Shown piece after piece: positions 1 to 11,621 of a stretch of 64,000 bases of DNA (position 1 is its first letter; every line of letters begins with the position of its first letter). This DNA comes from Acanthaster planci. Taxonomy: Eukaryota > Echinodermata > Asteroidea > Valvatida > Acanthasteridae. The stretch is from assembly GCF_001949145.1 (NCBI RefSeq), contig NW_019091457.1:947657-1011656 (forward strand). The letters are read 5' to 3'. A model generated the notes under the pieces. It did no database searches. It had not been told where the DNA came from and worked only from the letters and a program-made list of their open reading frames with translations. A program made the position numbers and the translations under genes.

Positions 1-3000
1 AGTGGGGGGGGGGCACGGTCCGCTGAACACAGTGCACCATATTGGAAAAACACGCACATGTGGTGTCATGAGCACAGAGGTCTAGTAGCGCGTAGGCAGT
101 GCCTTCCAAAGAAACCGAACTGCACAAAAAAACACTTCCTTTTTCTCGGCCGGCTTGGATGCACAAAATACCATCGCCATCCATACAAGTTTTGTATTCG
201 ATGTTGACAGAAGCATGGTTATTTTGTGAAATCTGCCGCTACAATAACGGAACCCGCAGTTACTTTGAACACAAATCCCCAGGTGTCATCGATCCAGAAG
301 ACTTTTAAAATGTAGCCACACCATTCGTCCAAACTGTGGACGCACGCAAACGTTAAGCTGGTGCATAGACTCTATTCGTGCTTTGGTCATCTTGAATCGA
401 AAGGAAGGCTAACTGTTCTTTTTCCTGAACCCGACAGTAAAAAAATAATTACAGCAATGAACTAAAAGTTCATTACAAATTCAGGTCAGTCATTTACGTT
501 TAGAATAATTTTTAATTCGGGAAAAATTATATCTAAAGCTTTAAAGTCACCTTAACAAGAAAAAAAAAATTCACAAACTGTAATCGAGGCTTGAAACCCG
601 GGTAAGTCTGGCCCCACCCCGTTTTCCGGACTGCAATGAATGTGATAGATTCAGCCTTCGGGGCACAAAATCGATGCCACTGAAGGGCTTTCTGCTGCCG
701 AATTATGGGAAAAACGTACTTGCAAATGGTCAAGTCAACTTTACGTGTTTTCATACTTAGCTGTTTGCCCGGAGACAGAATAAAGATATGTGAAACTTGT
801 GTTTCCTTTCTCTTATCGGTAACCATGGCAATTTCTCGTGCGGTGGCTCCAGGGAACACCACAGTATCGCTGATCCCTCCTGTGTCGGTTTGTATTGTGA
901 AACAAAATTTTTGTACGTATGAAAAAGATAACAAAACGATGAAGTGTGATCTTTTAGACTGAAGTACTGCCCCCTTCAGCTACCTAGGCTAGGAATTAAG
1001 AAAATATGTATTTTAATGCAACAAATAAAACGCCCGCTGAAGTAGAAGAAATAAATATGATTATAAGTTTCTCATTTCCCTCGAAACCGAATTCCTCCCC
1101 TTCGAGACTTGACATCCAAAAAAAGCCTTGAACTTCAAATATGGCTTCATTTAATTTGAAAAGAATACGGTAAAATAGTTTGACTTGAATGGCCAAGAAA
1201 AGATGCTTTCTGGAAATAAACAAAAACTAAAAATTCTTTACATCCACGGCACGATTCGATAGAATAATTGACACGTTTTTGACATCATTTTAATTCATGT
1301 TTGTGTGTTTCTCGTTTGGACTTCAACGTGTCTGTAACGGTGATCCGGAAACCCGAGGATGCAATGTCTGAAGACCGTGACTGTTGCCACAGAAACAAAA
1401 CAAAGAGACCTCCGATCATATGGTTGTGTTTCCCGCCTCCCCAGCGCGGCGCGGCCCCGCAACTCCGCGACGGTGACCCGCCACTTTGGTCTTTACGCGT
1501 TAGCAATTATTCACAATGCTGATAACTGACAGCTCATGTTACATTGCAAAACATTTTACCCCGATTTTTTCTTTCCATGCAAAGGGAAGCATGCATAAAA
1601 CATGACGAAGCGCACAGACTTTCTGTTGAAACCGTTAATTTCCCCTGTTGCCGTCGATCATACATTTTTCAGTAACGTTTATTCCTTCCTTGACATTTAG
1701 CCCAATTTCTTGTTTTACGGATAAAAAGGCTCATGCGATCGGTTAATGCGCATTTTTCTCATCCAAGGCTTCTCTTGTGGCTATAGGAGGGCAATAATGA
1801 TTTTGTTCGGGGAAAATTTTTTCGGGGAAAAGAAACACCAGATTGATACGTTATGGGTGAAAGCGACAGGTTGGGTTACAGAAATATTAAAGATGTGAAT
1901 AGAGAATAAAATTAATTAAAAAAAACAGATGTGCAAGACACAATAACAGCAACTGCATTGTTATCCCAGAGAACCTACCAGCCTGACTAATTGTTGCTGG
2001 CAAACACCTTTGTCAGCGCCAAAATATCCACCGCCTACACTTCTTTGTAAAACTGTGATCGGATCCTATTCTTACGTGAGATTTTCAAAAGGAGAAATTG
2101 AAGTGATTTTTTCACTGTATACAGACAGTAGACCTAGCCGTAGCTCTGAAAGCCCGTTTCAGACACGGCCTGAGACAAATTCATTCCACGGATTCATGAA
2201 AGTGTAGCTGCGATGAACACTCGCCGACACAATCTGCACCATTCTACGCTTTTCTTCCTTTTAAGGTTAAATGCATTGAATTGGCACTTACCAATTTAAA
2301 ATTCTCCATATTTTCTGAGGGCGCTGTTGTTTTGATGTCATCTGAGGAAGGCATGATTCAGTGCACGTAGGTTTTCTCTTCCAACTGTGAACCCAGAATT
2401 ATAACTCACTACAAACATTATTGCCTGCTTATTGCTACATATACTTACACAACAAGTCATCAATGAAGAGTAAATCCAGGTCAGCCAAATATTTATAAAA
2501 ATCTTTATGCAGCTACGCTATATAGGCTGAGTTCGGGCGGCTTGTTCTCGTATGTTTACGAACAGTAGCTCGATATGTTATTCGTGGGTTGGCCGCTCGA
2601 ACGCCGGGAATTAAAACTGGTTATCGCTGGTAGTAGTACTGCAAAAAAATGGCGGCGTTTCGAGGGTTAATGCATGAGTAACTGGGCTGAATTCTATTCT
2701 GTTTAAAAAGAAACATTCATTTCTGTGTTGTGAAAAATTAATATTGTTCATTTTGCAAAACTACCCATTGTCTCCGGCTTTGTAAGCATCTCGCTATTTC
2801 TTACGGCTGTTCAAAAATCAAAATCTCACGAGTTTTTCCGTTTTCCCGTAAAACCCTGGCGGGGAGGTGGTGTGCGATCCTGTTCCCGGACCAGTGTTCC
2901 TGAGTCATGTTCCCGCCGTTTGAGCGCGAGAACAAGAAACCTGTGTCAAGAACAGGCCACCCGAACTCGACCTTTAAGTCACCACTCGTGCTGGTATCTT

Positions 3001-4450
3001 TGAGGCACAGGTGACGAGATAGTTCAGCTTTCTCAAGATTTTCCCATTTTTAAACCAACAGCAGGGAAACCCAGTATAATATTCTCACGGGACTTCAGAT
3101 TAAGTTAGTTTCAGCTTGTGTTGCCAAGTGAAAATGTTACTCTCTGGAAGTACATATAAGAGACAACTTATAAAAAAATTACTCCAGTTGATATTATTAA
3201 AAACGACAACATTTGGTTTATTGAAGGAAACAGTTTGGATGATTTGAAAGCGAAACGGAACACTGACGTAGAAACACCGTTATGCATAAATGAAAAAAAG
3301 TAAGGCAGGCAATGCGTGACTATCGGCCATGCATATCCAATATTGAATTTGGAAAGAAAATTGTTTCTGTACAAAAAGACAATATATGGTTAAGAAAATT
3401 GAATATAATCTAGAGAATTGAACATGTAAATTGTGAATGTTGTCAGGTAAATTTTATTTACAGTTCGTGCATATTTTAGAGCACAAACGAAACTTCCTCG
3501 AACCAATCGTGAGATTTGGACGCGAGAACGGGAAAGAAGCCACTACAATTAACTTGGAACCATCCACTGTCTGTTGGATCGCTCTCCCGATTTCCATAAC
3601 AGATTAAACGAGACAGTACTAGTGTAGTTGTCTTCCAAGGTTTTGGCAATTGCAATGAAAGGTGCCCCCACGGAAGGCATTTTCTCCCTTGCATGACCTT
3701 ACGCTTCTACATACACGTAGTGATGATTTAACACCGAATGGTGTTGAATTACACTGTCCAGTTTCCATGTCGCACAAGTGGTCCCATATATGGATAGTTG
3801 ATATTTTTGGAAGCTTTTGCGGTGAGAACCTCATTTTGTGAATCAAGATGCCAATTGTCTTGCCTGTAACACAGTTTTAAAGCCGACGACGGGGGGGGGG
3901 TGCTAAAAGTATCGGCTGAAAGAGGTTGGCGCTTTTGCGTCTTCTGGATTGGTGCAGTGAAATACATAATTAATGAGCCAGTTCGGTACTTCAAAAAAGC
4001 AAGGTCATTCGGGAACAAAGCAGGCGCGCGAGTCCTTGTAGGACTGTACTGATAGGACAGCCTATCGCGTCGCGTCCGAATGACCTCGGAAGCAATTCAT
4101 TTTGGGCAAGCGCTGTTGGATACCGAACAGGCTCATTGCCGGCGTTTGATAAGAGATGGTAATCTAATCAACCACTTTAGAAAACATTGCAATACACATA
4201 TATTCAAATTAGACGTGAATATTCAACAGGCCGGCAGGTTCATCTGTAGTTCGGGTAGCTTCTCCCAAAATTATAAGGCACGTTCCTTCACTCTCAGACA
4301 AAAAGATCGGTGCGTCCACGCCCTTTCATGAAATGACAGGAAATATTACAAGTCAACTTCTGGCACAAATTTTGGACAGGACCTCTTCGACGACTTGATG
4401 TCGATCTGCAAAACATATGATTATTCCAAGGTTCTGTGCGGGACTGGGGG
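1..4450. other. Intergenic, no gene recognised
   Basis: Only short open frames occur here and none shows a domain, a signal peptide or a convincing splice pattern. The one clear structure is a fold-back element at 2523-2976, listed separately. Homopolymer runs (G at 3-12 and 3890-3900) and AT-rich stretches fill the rest. The 3' UTR of the minus-strand GPCR probably extends into the right end, but no polyadenylation signal was evident. Confidence 0.6.
2523..2976. repeat. Fold-back (MITE-like) element, about 455 bp
   Basis: The left end contains GAGTTCGGGCGGCTTGTTCT and the right end contains its near reverse complement, AGAACAGGCCACCCGAACTC, with further matching bases outside. Such terminal inverted repeats of about 30 bp with non-coding DNA between them are typical of non-autonomous DNA transposons. 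No target-site duplication was established and no second copy was noticed in this window. Confidence 0.6.
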
Positions 4451-6067
4451 CTATTTGTCGCCCCGCGCGTGCATCGCCTTTTTGCGGCCACGCTTGCAAG
4501 CACGGAAGGACTTGCCGCAATCCTCCCTGAAACGGCTGTTCATGAGACTGTACACGAAGGGGTTGGTGACGAAATTGAAGAGGAACAGCCAGCCCATGAA
4601 GCAGGTAAGGATTTTCAGCCAGTCGTCCTCATAAATCAGCCATTCATGGACGTCGCCAATCGAGACCTCGATGACGATGGTCGGGAACCAGGTCAAGAGA
4701 GCAGTCAAGGCAGCCACCAGCAGCATGTTGGTGGTCGTCTTCTGTATCTTCAGGTTCATAGCCGTGGCTGCCGCCCGCTTCTGTAGGACCTTTGCAACGG
4801 GTGCTGTCACGGTCTTGTTTGAAGAGTTGTCACTGTCCAGCGTCGATTCCCTTTTGACCGACCCTGCTTGAGGATTTTCGGCCGCAACGACGACACTGGG
4901 CACGATCTTTCTCCAGGCCGTGGACGTTCGTAGATTCGCCAGTGGTTTGACTGGACTTAACGCAGAGGGACCATTGTCGTCTTCTTTGGGTGAAGCAGCG
5001 GCTTCGGGATACGTCTTCTCCACTTGGAGCGTGGAGGGCAGCACGGGGCGGTGCGGCACATCGCCGGCAAGCAGGAGCGCGCGGGCCAAGGCGTTTGTGT
5101 TCTTTCCACTGAGCGAAGCAGTCTTCTCGTCCGGTGAGCAGGACACGTCGGTCTCGTTCGAAGCTTTAGCGGAAGTGTTCGGCGAATTGCTTGAGTGGAT
5201 TGCCAGTTCGGGGTGGACGGCGGCGTCGTCAACGGGGCCGTGACTTTCGGTGTCGTTCTGCAGGGCCGACGGGGAGTCGGCACTGCCGGACCTGTTCGTA
5301 ACGACCGTCAGGTGGGATATGAACCGAATCACGGGTCGTACTACTCTCATGCGAGACGTGTCCCCCTCCTCGTGAACACCGACGCCGGCGTTGACTCGCT
5401 TTCTGATCGTGAGATAAATCCTCAAGTACGCCATCGTCAAGACCACAAAGAGCAAAACAAACCAAATGGTGTGGAGTACCAGCATCGCCTTGTTGAACGC
5501 GTCCTCTACGTTCCGTACACACAGCGTAACGTTCACACGGTCGGTCATAGAATCAGACTCGAAATAGACTTTCTCCGCGTCGGTCTCTATAGTTTTGATC
5601 CCGTACGAAAACAGTGCCCCGACACTGGTGACGGTGCTGAGGAGGAGACAGGTGACCACCACTCCCTGGGCCCGGCCGGCTGTGATCTTCCACTGGTGCG
5701 GGCGGCAGACGGCGTTGTACCGGTCGATGGCGACGGCCACCATGATCAGCACCGAGCACTGGGCGAAGTAGTGGTAGCAGAATCCGACGACGCGACAGAA
5801 GGCCCGTTTGTCCTCCATCTGGTACTCCCGGCTCCAGGAGATGACGTCCAGCGGGAAGGTGAAGCAGAGGGAGACGAGGTCGCTGAGCGCCAGCCCCATG
5901 ATCAGGATGTGAGTGCTGGTCTTGCGCGGCTTGCCGAAGTATACCCGCAGGATCAGGATGTTGCCCGGCGCTCCCAGCACCAAGGCGATGCAGTTCATGA
6001 CGATCATCATGATCTGGTGGGGGGCCAGCGAATTCATCCTATCAAGTCGTCTCCACTCGGCCTTCAT
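4451..6067 (-). CDS. Rhodopsin-class (class A) GPCR, orphan, single exon
   Basis: This is a seven-transmembrane receptor of 538 residues, expected at the plasma membrane and coupling to G proteins. Visible hallmarks are GAPGNILIL in TM1, LALSDLV in TM2, a Cys before TM3, AIDRYNAV (DRY at about residue 115) at the end of TM3, LLTWFPT in TM6 in place of the usual CWxP, and TNPFVY (the NPxxY motif) in TM7. A basic, Cys-containing C-tail follows. The third cytoplasmic loop is about 190 residues, rich in Ser, Thr and Pro, and separates TM5 from the basic segment before TM6. The open frame extends further upstream but only with non-ATG codons. I chose the ATG at 6067; a second ATG at 6037 would remove ten residues. 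Ligand class cannot be told from sequence; the DRYNAV form and long loop resemble peptide or amine receptors of invertebrates. The coding region is intronless, GC-rich and lies alone. Confidence 0.9.
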   Translation of the reverse strand: MKAEWRRLDRMNSLAPHQIMMIVMNCIALVLGAPGNILILRVYFGKPRKTSTHILIMGLALSDLVSLCFTFPLDVISWSREYQMEDKRAFCRVVGFCYHYFAQCSVLIMVAVAIDRYNAVCRPHQWKITAGRAQGVVVTCLLLSTVTSVGALFSYGIKTIETDAEKVYFESDSMTDRVNVTLCVRNVEDAFNKAMLVLHTIWFVLLFVVLTMAYLRIYLTIRKRVNAGVGVHEEGDTSRMRVVRPVIRFISHLTVVTNRSGSADSPSALQNDTESHGPVDDAAVHPELAIHSSNSPNTSAKASNETDVSCSPDEKTASLSGKNTNALARALLLAGDVPHRPVLPSTLQVEKTYPEAAASPKEDDNGPSALSPVKPLANLRTSTAWRKIVPSVVVAAENPQAGSVKRESTLDSDNSSNKTVTAPVAKVLQKRAAATAMNLKIQKTTTNMLLVAALTALLTWFPTIVIEVSIGDVHEWLIYEDDWLKILTCFMGWLFLFNFVTNPFVYSLMNSRFREDCGKSFRACKRGRKKAMHARGDK

Positions 6068-9000
6068 CAACAAACAGGGGAGAAAACACGTCAATCTGTG
6101 TCCACAAAGAGCCAAAGGTCAGAATGCGTGCAGAATGTAACTCCAAACAAGATTCGGAGGTTTGCTTGATGAAGTTAGCAACAAGGGTAAGTGTGCGGTA
6201 GCACCACGCAGCAACTTCTCTTTTGTGAATTTGTGAGGTTCTGACAGAGGTCCTTCGGTTCATGTCAAAACCGAACAAAGTCCCAAGAGAGAAATCCCGC
6301 CGTGGTGTCACCGTACACATACTCTTGATTGGTCTCTTCATACAGTGTTTATAATGTAAATTGGTCTTTTTCATGTTCAGTTTGCGCCATAGTGAATGTA
6401 ATCCATTCACTACCTCACTATTTCAACATCTTAACCGCTCGAAAATCCGCCCGTTAGCTAGCCGAGGGCGACGGTGTATGGTTATGGATGTGTGCGGTAA
6501 AAAGCGGGAAAATTGGGGTTGGAAACACAGTTTGGTAAACAGTGGCCTCACCCACCTCATCAAAAAGCCTATTTGCTGTTAGACACTTGCATAATGATCA
6601 TTTCTGAGAAAAAAATGTCCACTTCAAAATAACGGATATCTTGGTTAATATTCCGGGTTCCGTCCTATTCCCTCGCTTACCTTTTACAAATTATTACCCA
6701 ACGGAAGTCTTTTTAATCTACTGCCGCGCAAAATGCTAGCAAGAGACCACTCTATAATCATGATAAATTGAAGGGAGCCACTCCTGGCGCTATATTGTCA
6801 ATCGGTCTTCATATATACACATCTCCTGTCAGCCGAACAAACGGGTACAGCTGAAGGCCTAGGCTGACGCGATTCATTAGGTTACATTTATTTATTGATT
6901 TCACTAACTGTTCCAATATCCATATCAAAGTGCAACTCGGTAAAAGTTGGAAGTGGAGACGAATAAGGCATTTATTTACTTACCAAGTCCAAATTTATAT
7001 ACTTGAACTCGATTATTACGGGGTATGGCCTGTATCACTTTCCATCTCGACACTGGATTTCAAACATGGGCTCTCTAGATACAACAATCATCAACACGGA
7101 ATCATTGCTGCCTCCAGACATTCGTATCCGGTTGGCTCATGGCATTTTCGTCGCAAAATATAGTGTGCCTTAAAAAGTCAGTGGCCATAGGCGAAAGTCA
7201 TCAGTTTCCAATCGATATGGTTTCAACAGCCTTTCAGAACACACGCTGATTTAAAAATTCCTGCGAGTCCATGAAATCTAAACAACACTCTACGAAAATG
7301 TGCCAGGCACGAAATCAACAGCGACATCACAGGAATATTGCTCTGCCAGAGACGCAAAATATCAGCTCTAAAGAGAAAGTAAACGGTTGGTGACACTAGA
7401 ACAAAGAGCGTATCGTGTTCCAACCTGTTAGTCTAATGAAGGAGATACGCCACACGGGGCGTTAACAAGGTTTAAACGTCAGGAGCGACTTCGCTTCCGA
7501 CACGGTTGATGGAATCATGGAGCAAGCGGTGATGTTGAGAGCACTGGCTTTCATTTCAGAGTTGCATAAAGGTATCAAACGGTCAGTGGATGCATCATGA
7601 CGAAAATGTTTCGTTCTCGGTGGTCCTCAAAAATCATTGTAAAAAAAACCAAAAAAATGCAACACACCGGTTCCATGCAGAATGTCACGTTGGCATGCGC
7701 AACCCAACTGTTCATTAGGTCACCGTGACGTTGTCGCAAGGCCATCCGTTTTTTGTCTCGTCGAACGACATGCACCAATAGCGAGACGGTTCAAGTGGGT
7801 TTTCATGTGTTGGCCGTCAGTACGACTGGCGCCACGAATCGGTATCTTGTGGCGCATGCGCATCAGCTCACACTAACCAAAATTTTATTCTTATTATTAT
7901 GACACTGGTGTCCAGTTGCACGCAATGCGGCAATAAAAAAAATTCCTATGGGGCACAGTATACGCCCCCACAGTAGCAGTCAATGATCACTAACAAGGCC
8001 TATCGAAACCATGGCAACGCGAGAATTATCAGCGGTCAGTACTGGTATCCAAAGCTGGTGCTCAGCAACAGAGTAATTATTTATATTAGTCAAGTGCAGG
8101 CTCTAGTGCTACTGTGTACCGTTTTGAGTTTTTTAGAACCATACAAGAAGATCATCATTAATTTACATACGGATTTAACAGCCTTCCGTATGGCCGTTAT
8201 CAAGATAGCTGAAGCCAGTCGCCATAGATGTAACCAGGCATATCAATAGTGATCCGTTTGAATTCAAACATATTGCTCCGTTTGGTTTGTTAGTGTGTAT
8301 GATGGCGCGTTAGCTTGTTTTTGTGCGTGGAAGCCAAAAAGAGTAAAGGCCAGCCAGTACCATCGTGACACGGAACACTTGAAACTATTGAAGCCCGAAT
8401 TCTCTAGGTTGAGGGGGAGGTATACATCTTGCCTGGGGACAAAAACCTGTCAACTATCCAAGTGTGACCTTTCTGTACAACTGGGCTTCCAGTTGTACCA
8501 CCCGGTTCAGATTGTCCCCAAGGAGTCTCCCTCAGACGTTATTAGTATTAATTATTACTCATAATTTTAATTATGTGTTTTGTCTTTCTTTCCCTTTTCC
8601 TTCTGGGGAAAAAATAAGCAACAACAAATAACGAGGTGTCTCTGTGATGTACTGGATGTGACTATTTCTTGTCAGGAGTGACTGTTACAAGCAAAGCGGC
8701 TTATTTTATACCTTACCAATTAACCAGGAACACCATTTTGCGGTTAATTGGAGTGCTGGCTTCTGTAATGTCTCAACCTTTCAGCGTCAGCTTTTTATAG
8801 TGGTAATACCTTGTAGTTTTTTTTGCAGTAATCCACAGGCTGCGAGACGGCATCGGACAACAGAAAGCAAGTCAATCAATAATGGACAAGACCCGGCCCC
8901 AAGGAATTATGTAGTGTCATTGCAGTCGTCCTTCGTACGGCGCTCTGTGAGTGCCATCCGACTTGTTCAGATACCAAAAGCATTTATCTTGGTAAGTCGA

Positions 9001-11621
9001 CTTATAAAGCGTACTAAGTCGATTTAATGAGATAAATGATGTAGTTAAATCGACTTCCTAACTCTAGTAAGTCGACATCGCGAGATATTTTATGACATCA
9101 AGTATGCTTCCAGAGTTCCCTATATCGACTTGGCGAGATAATTTATGTAATTAAGTGGACTTCGTAATTCAAGTAAGTCGACTTGACAACATAAATTGTC
9201 TCGACGAGTTGACATCGCGAATTCCAAAAGCAGACTCTTTGACATAAGTTATCTTGCCAAGAAGTCTCACCAAATAAGGGAGTCGACTTTACTAAATAAC
9301 TCGCCAAGTCGACGAATTCCGGAAGTAGACTTGATGTCATGAAATATCTCGCCAAGACGACTTACTAGAATTAAGAAGTCGACTTGACTACATCATTTAT
9401 CTCGTTAAATCGACTAAACTTTATAAGTCGATTTAATAAGAAAAATTATCCCGGTATCTTAACAAGTCGGATGGCACTTTCAGAGCTCCGTACTTTCATC
9501 ATACAGTTTTTTTCATTTGGATTAATTTATTTGGCATCTATGTTTTCCCCAACGATGCACTCAACAAACAGACACAATGGGTGCTGATGAGCCGACGATC
9601 GCGATGAAATTACAAAGGATGGGTCTTTGTTACCAGCTCAATCATTCGTAGAACAGAGGCATTCGATGGTCTCTCATTTGGAATGGGCTGTCTGCCAGCT
9701 CAGTGTAACGCGGGGGGCGGTGCCTTAGCGCCTGCCTCGCGCGCACACACCGAGAACTTCATGGTCGAGAGGTTTAGCATCGCTGCCCAGGTTGCCACGG
9801 AAACGACAGATGCCATCGGTCGCCATGGCAGAGTGCCAGGCAGTTTTCGCATAATGATGGCCGCCCGCTTGAACGGTTAAGTTTCCCTACTTCAGTTTTC
9901 CCCAACAACTTGGCGGGTTTCATACAAAGCCATGTAAAGAGGCCACGGGGGCTTTTGCTTGGTATTTCTTGGTATAACTAAGTTTCACATTTGTTATCCC
10001 CAGCAACTTGCCGAGTAGAATGTCAATTTTATCCTTACTTTCCCTGAGGAAAACCCATTTAAATGTCTCACATATTTGCCAAACAATGCATTTATAAGTC
10101 AACGGGGCCAGGGCTCCCCTACAAAATGAAATATTTGATGTTCTTAATCAATAGGACAAAGGCGATCTTCGGGCCCTTCCTTCCAGAAGCCTGTAAGCGG
10201 TCCCCACATTTTAGTGTCATTCCTTTGAATGGTCAGAAAATGGCTTACTTGAAAATAAAGATCGAATTTGTTGATGCCCCAACCCAGCGTAAAGACAAAA
10301 AAGGGAGTCCCTGGAAAATGTTTCAGAGTCCCCCCCCTCCTATCAAATTCTTATCCCGAGGAATTTTCATTCTGTCTTCCACTTAGGCAGTTTGTGTGAC
10401 ATTTAAACTTCGAACTGACAAAAAAAATAAAGTGATCTTGGATTTGGAATGCCGATACAGCTGGAAGTTAACAGACATTATGGCCAGTTTTGTTAAATGC
10501 ATTATTGGTATTATTTATTTTAACAAGAATAGAGGTGCTCAAAATTGGTAATACTGACGATGACCCTGTTGCACTCCATCAGTAAATATTCCCTCAAGAA
10601 AGACTGGTGATTTACAGAATAAATATATCTATAGCCCAGAACAGTACATATTGGCCATTGCAGAGGAATCAATCTGACATGTCTCGCGAAGCCATCAATG
10701 TGACATCCACTAATTTTGATGGTGGGTGGGGGCAAACGACAGGGGGGGGTAGGGGATCCAATAATCCAGCATGGCACGATCTATGGCCATCTAATTACAG
10801 AACAGGATGTTTCCAAGAGGGGGCAAAGCACTTTTCGGCAACAAACTGATGGGCCATTCACAGTGGAGTAAATATCCACATTTTTTAGATGTAAATTCGT
10901 GATTTTCGTCCTCTTTAATCTTTTTTTTACAATTATTTCACCTTTTTTGTTTCTTTTTGTCTTTTTCAATTTTTTTTTTTAATGGGCGGGCAAGTATGTA
11001 CCCTTGCTCCATCCCCCATGATGCCCAGGGTGATTGTGAAGAGTTGCCCAAATCTTGGTTTAATCTGGGAAAAGTGCCAACAGGAGGGGTTTAGGTGAAG
11101 CCTAAAACAGTGCCCCTTGAGTCGGGGGCCATCCAGCCACCCATCACTGCAGTTCATGAGTCAAAAAAATCATATTGAACTTTAGTTATGTTACATTTAT
11201 AATGTTCCCTTTTAGTTTAACATGGTGAATCATAGTGCATCAGAAGACACGGAGAGCCCTGATAGGCATGCTTACAGTGACTCCTTCAACAGCACACTGA
11301 AGGATTTGGGAAAAAGTGTTACAAATCTCACAGGAATCAAACCCACAGGAATCAAACCTACAGGAATCTTCCATCTGGGTGAAAGCATCTTAGCCGGATC
11401 ATTCGAACCCTTGTGTTTAACATCACATTAAGCAATACCCCTAAAGATCTACATGTAGGACCAATGTTTTTCACAGCAAATATGAAAAAAAAATCCCTAA
11501 GTGAATACTTGGGTATATCTGTTGTTCATCATTTCACATATCAGCCCATGGTACTGAGCCCACACACAAGTTTCCGGACGCCAGACAGTCTTGGATCCAA
11601 AGTTCTGAAGGCTCTCTTATA
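6068..11621. other. Intergenic, no gene recognised
   Basis: The left end should hold the promoter and 5' UTR of the class A GPCR (minus strand), but no clear TATA box was found. A large fold-back element occupies 8934-9493. A locally CpG-rich stretch at about 9690-9880 is open in one frame but has no recognisable domain or credible exon boundary. Homopolymers of T and A are common near 10920-11000. No RNA gene was seen. Confidence 0.55.
8934..9493. repeat. Large fold-back element with nested palindromic repeats, about 560 bp
   Basis: The ends are inverted copies of each other: GAGTGCCATCCGACTTGTT on the left and AACAAGTCGGATGGCACTTT on the right, with GTACGG and CCGTAC outermost. Inside, the motif AAGTCGACTT and its variants recur many times in both orientations, together with forms of ATCATTTATCTCG. 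The whole unit can therefore fold into one long hairpin or several smaller ones. It carries no transposase frame. This is a non-autonomous fold-back transposon by structure; its family is unknown. Confidence 0.75.

Noticed and set aside
5195-6169. Open frame of 324 codons on the plus strand
   Set aside because: It is the antisense shadow of the GC-rich class A GPCR, whose own strand shows every receptor motif.
9683-9880. CpG-rich open frame that could be a first exon
   Set aside because: No downstream exon on the same strand could be joined and the sequence shows no recognisable N-terminus.
10063-10386. ATG frame of 107 codons
   Set aside because: Low-complexity composition, no domain and no exon boundaries.
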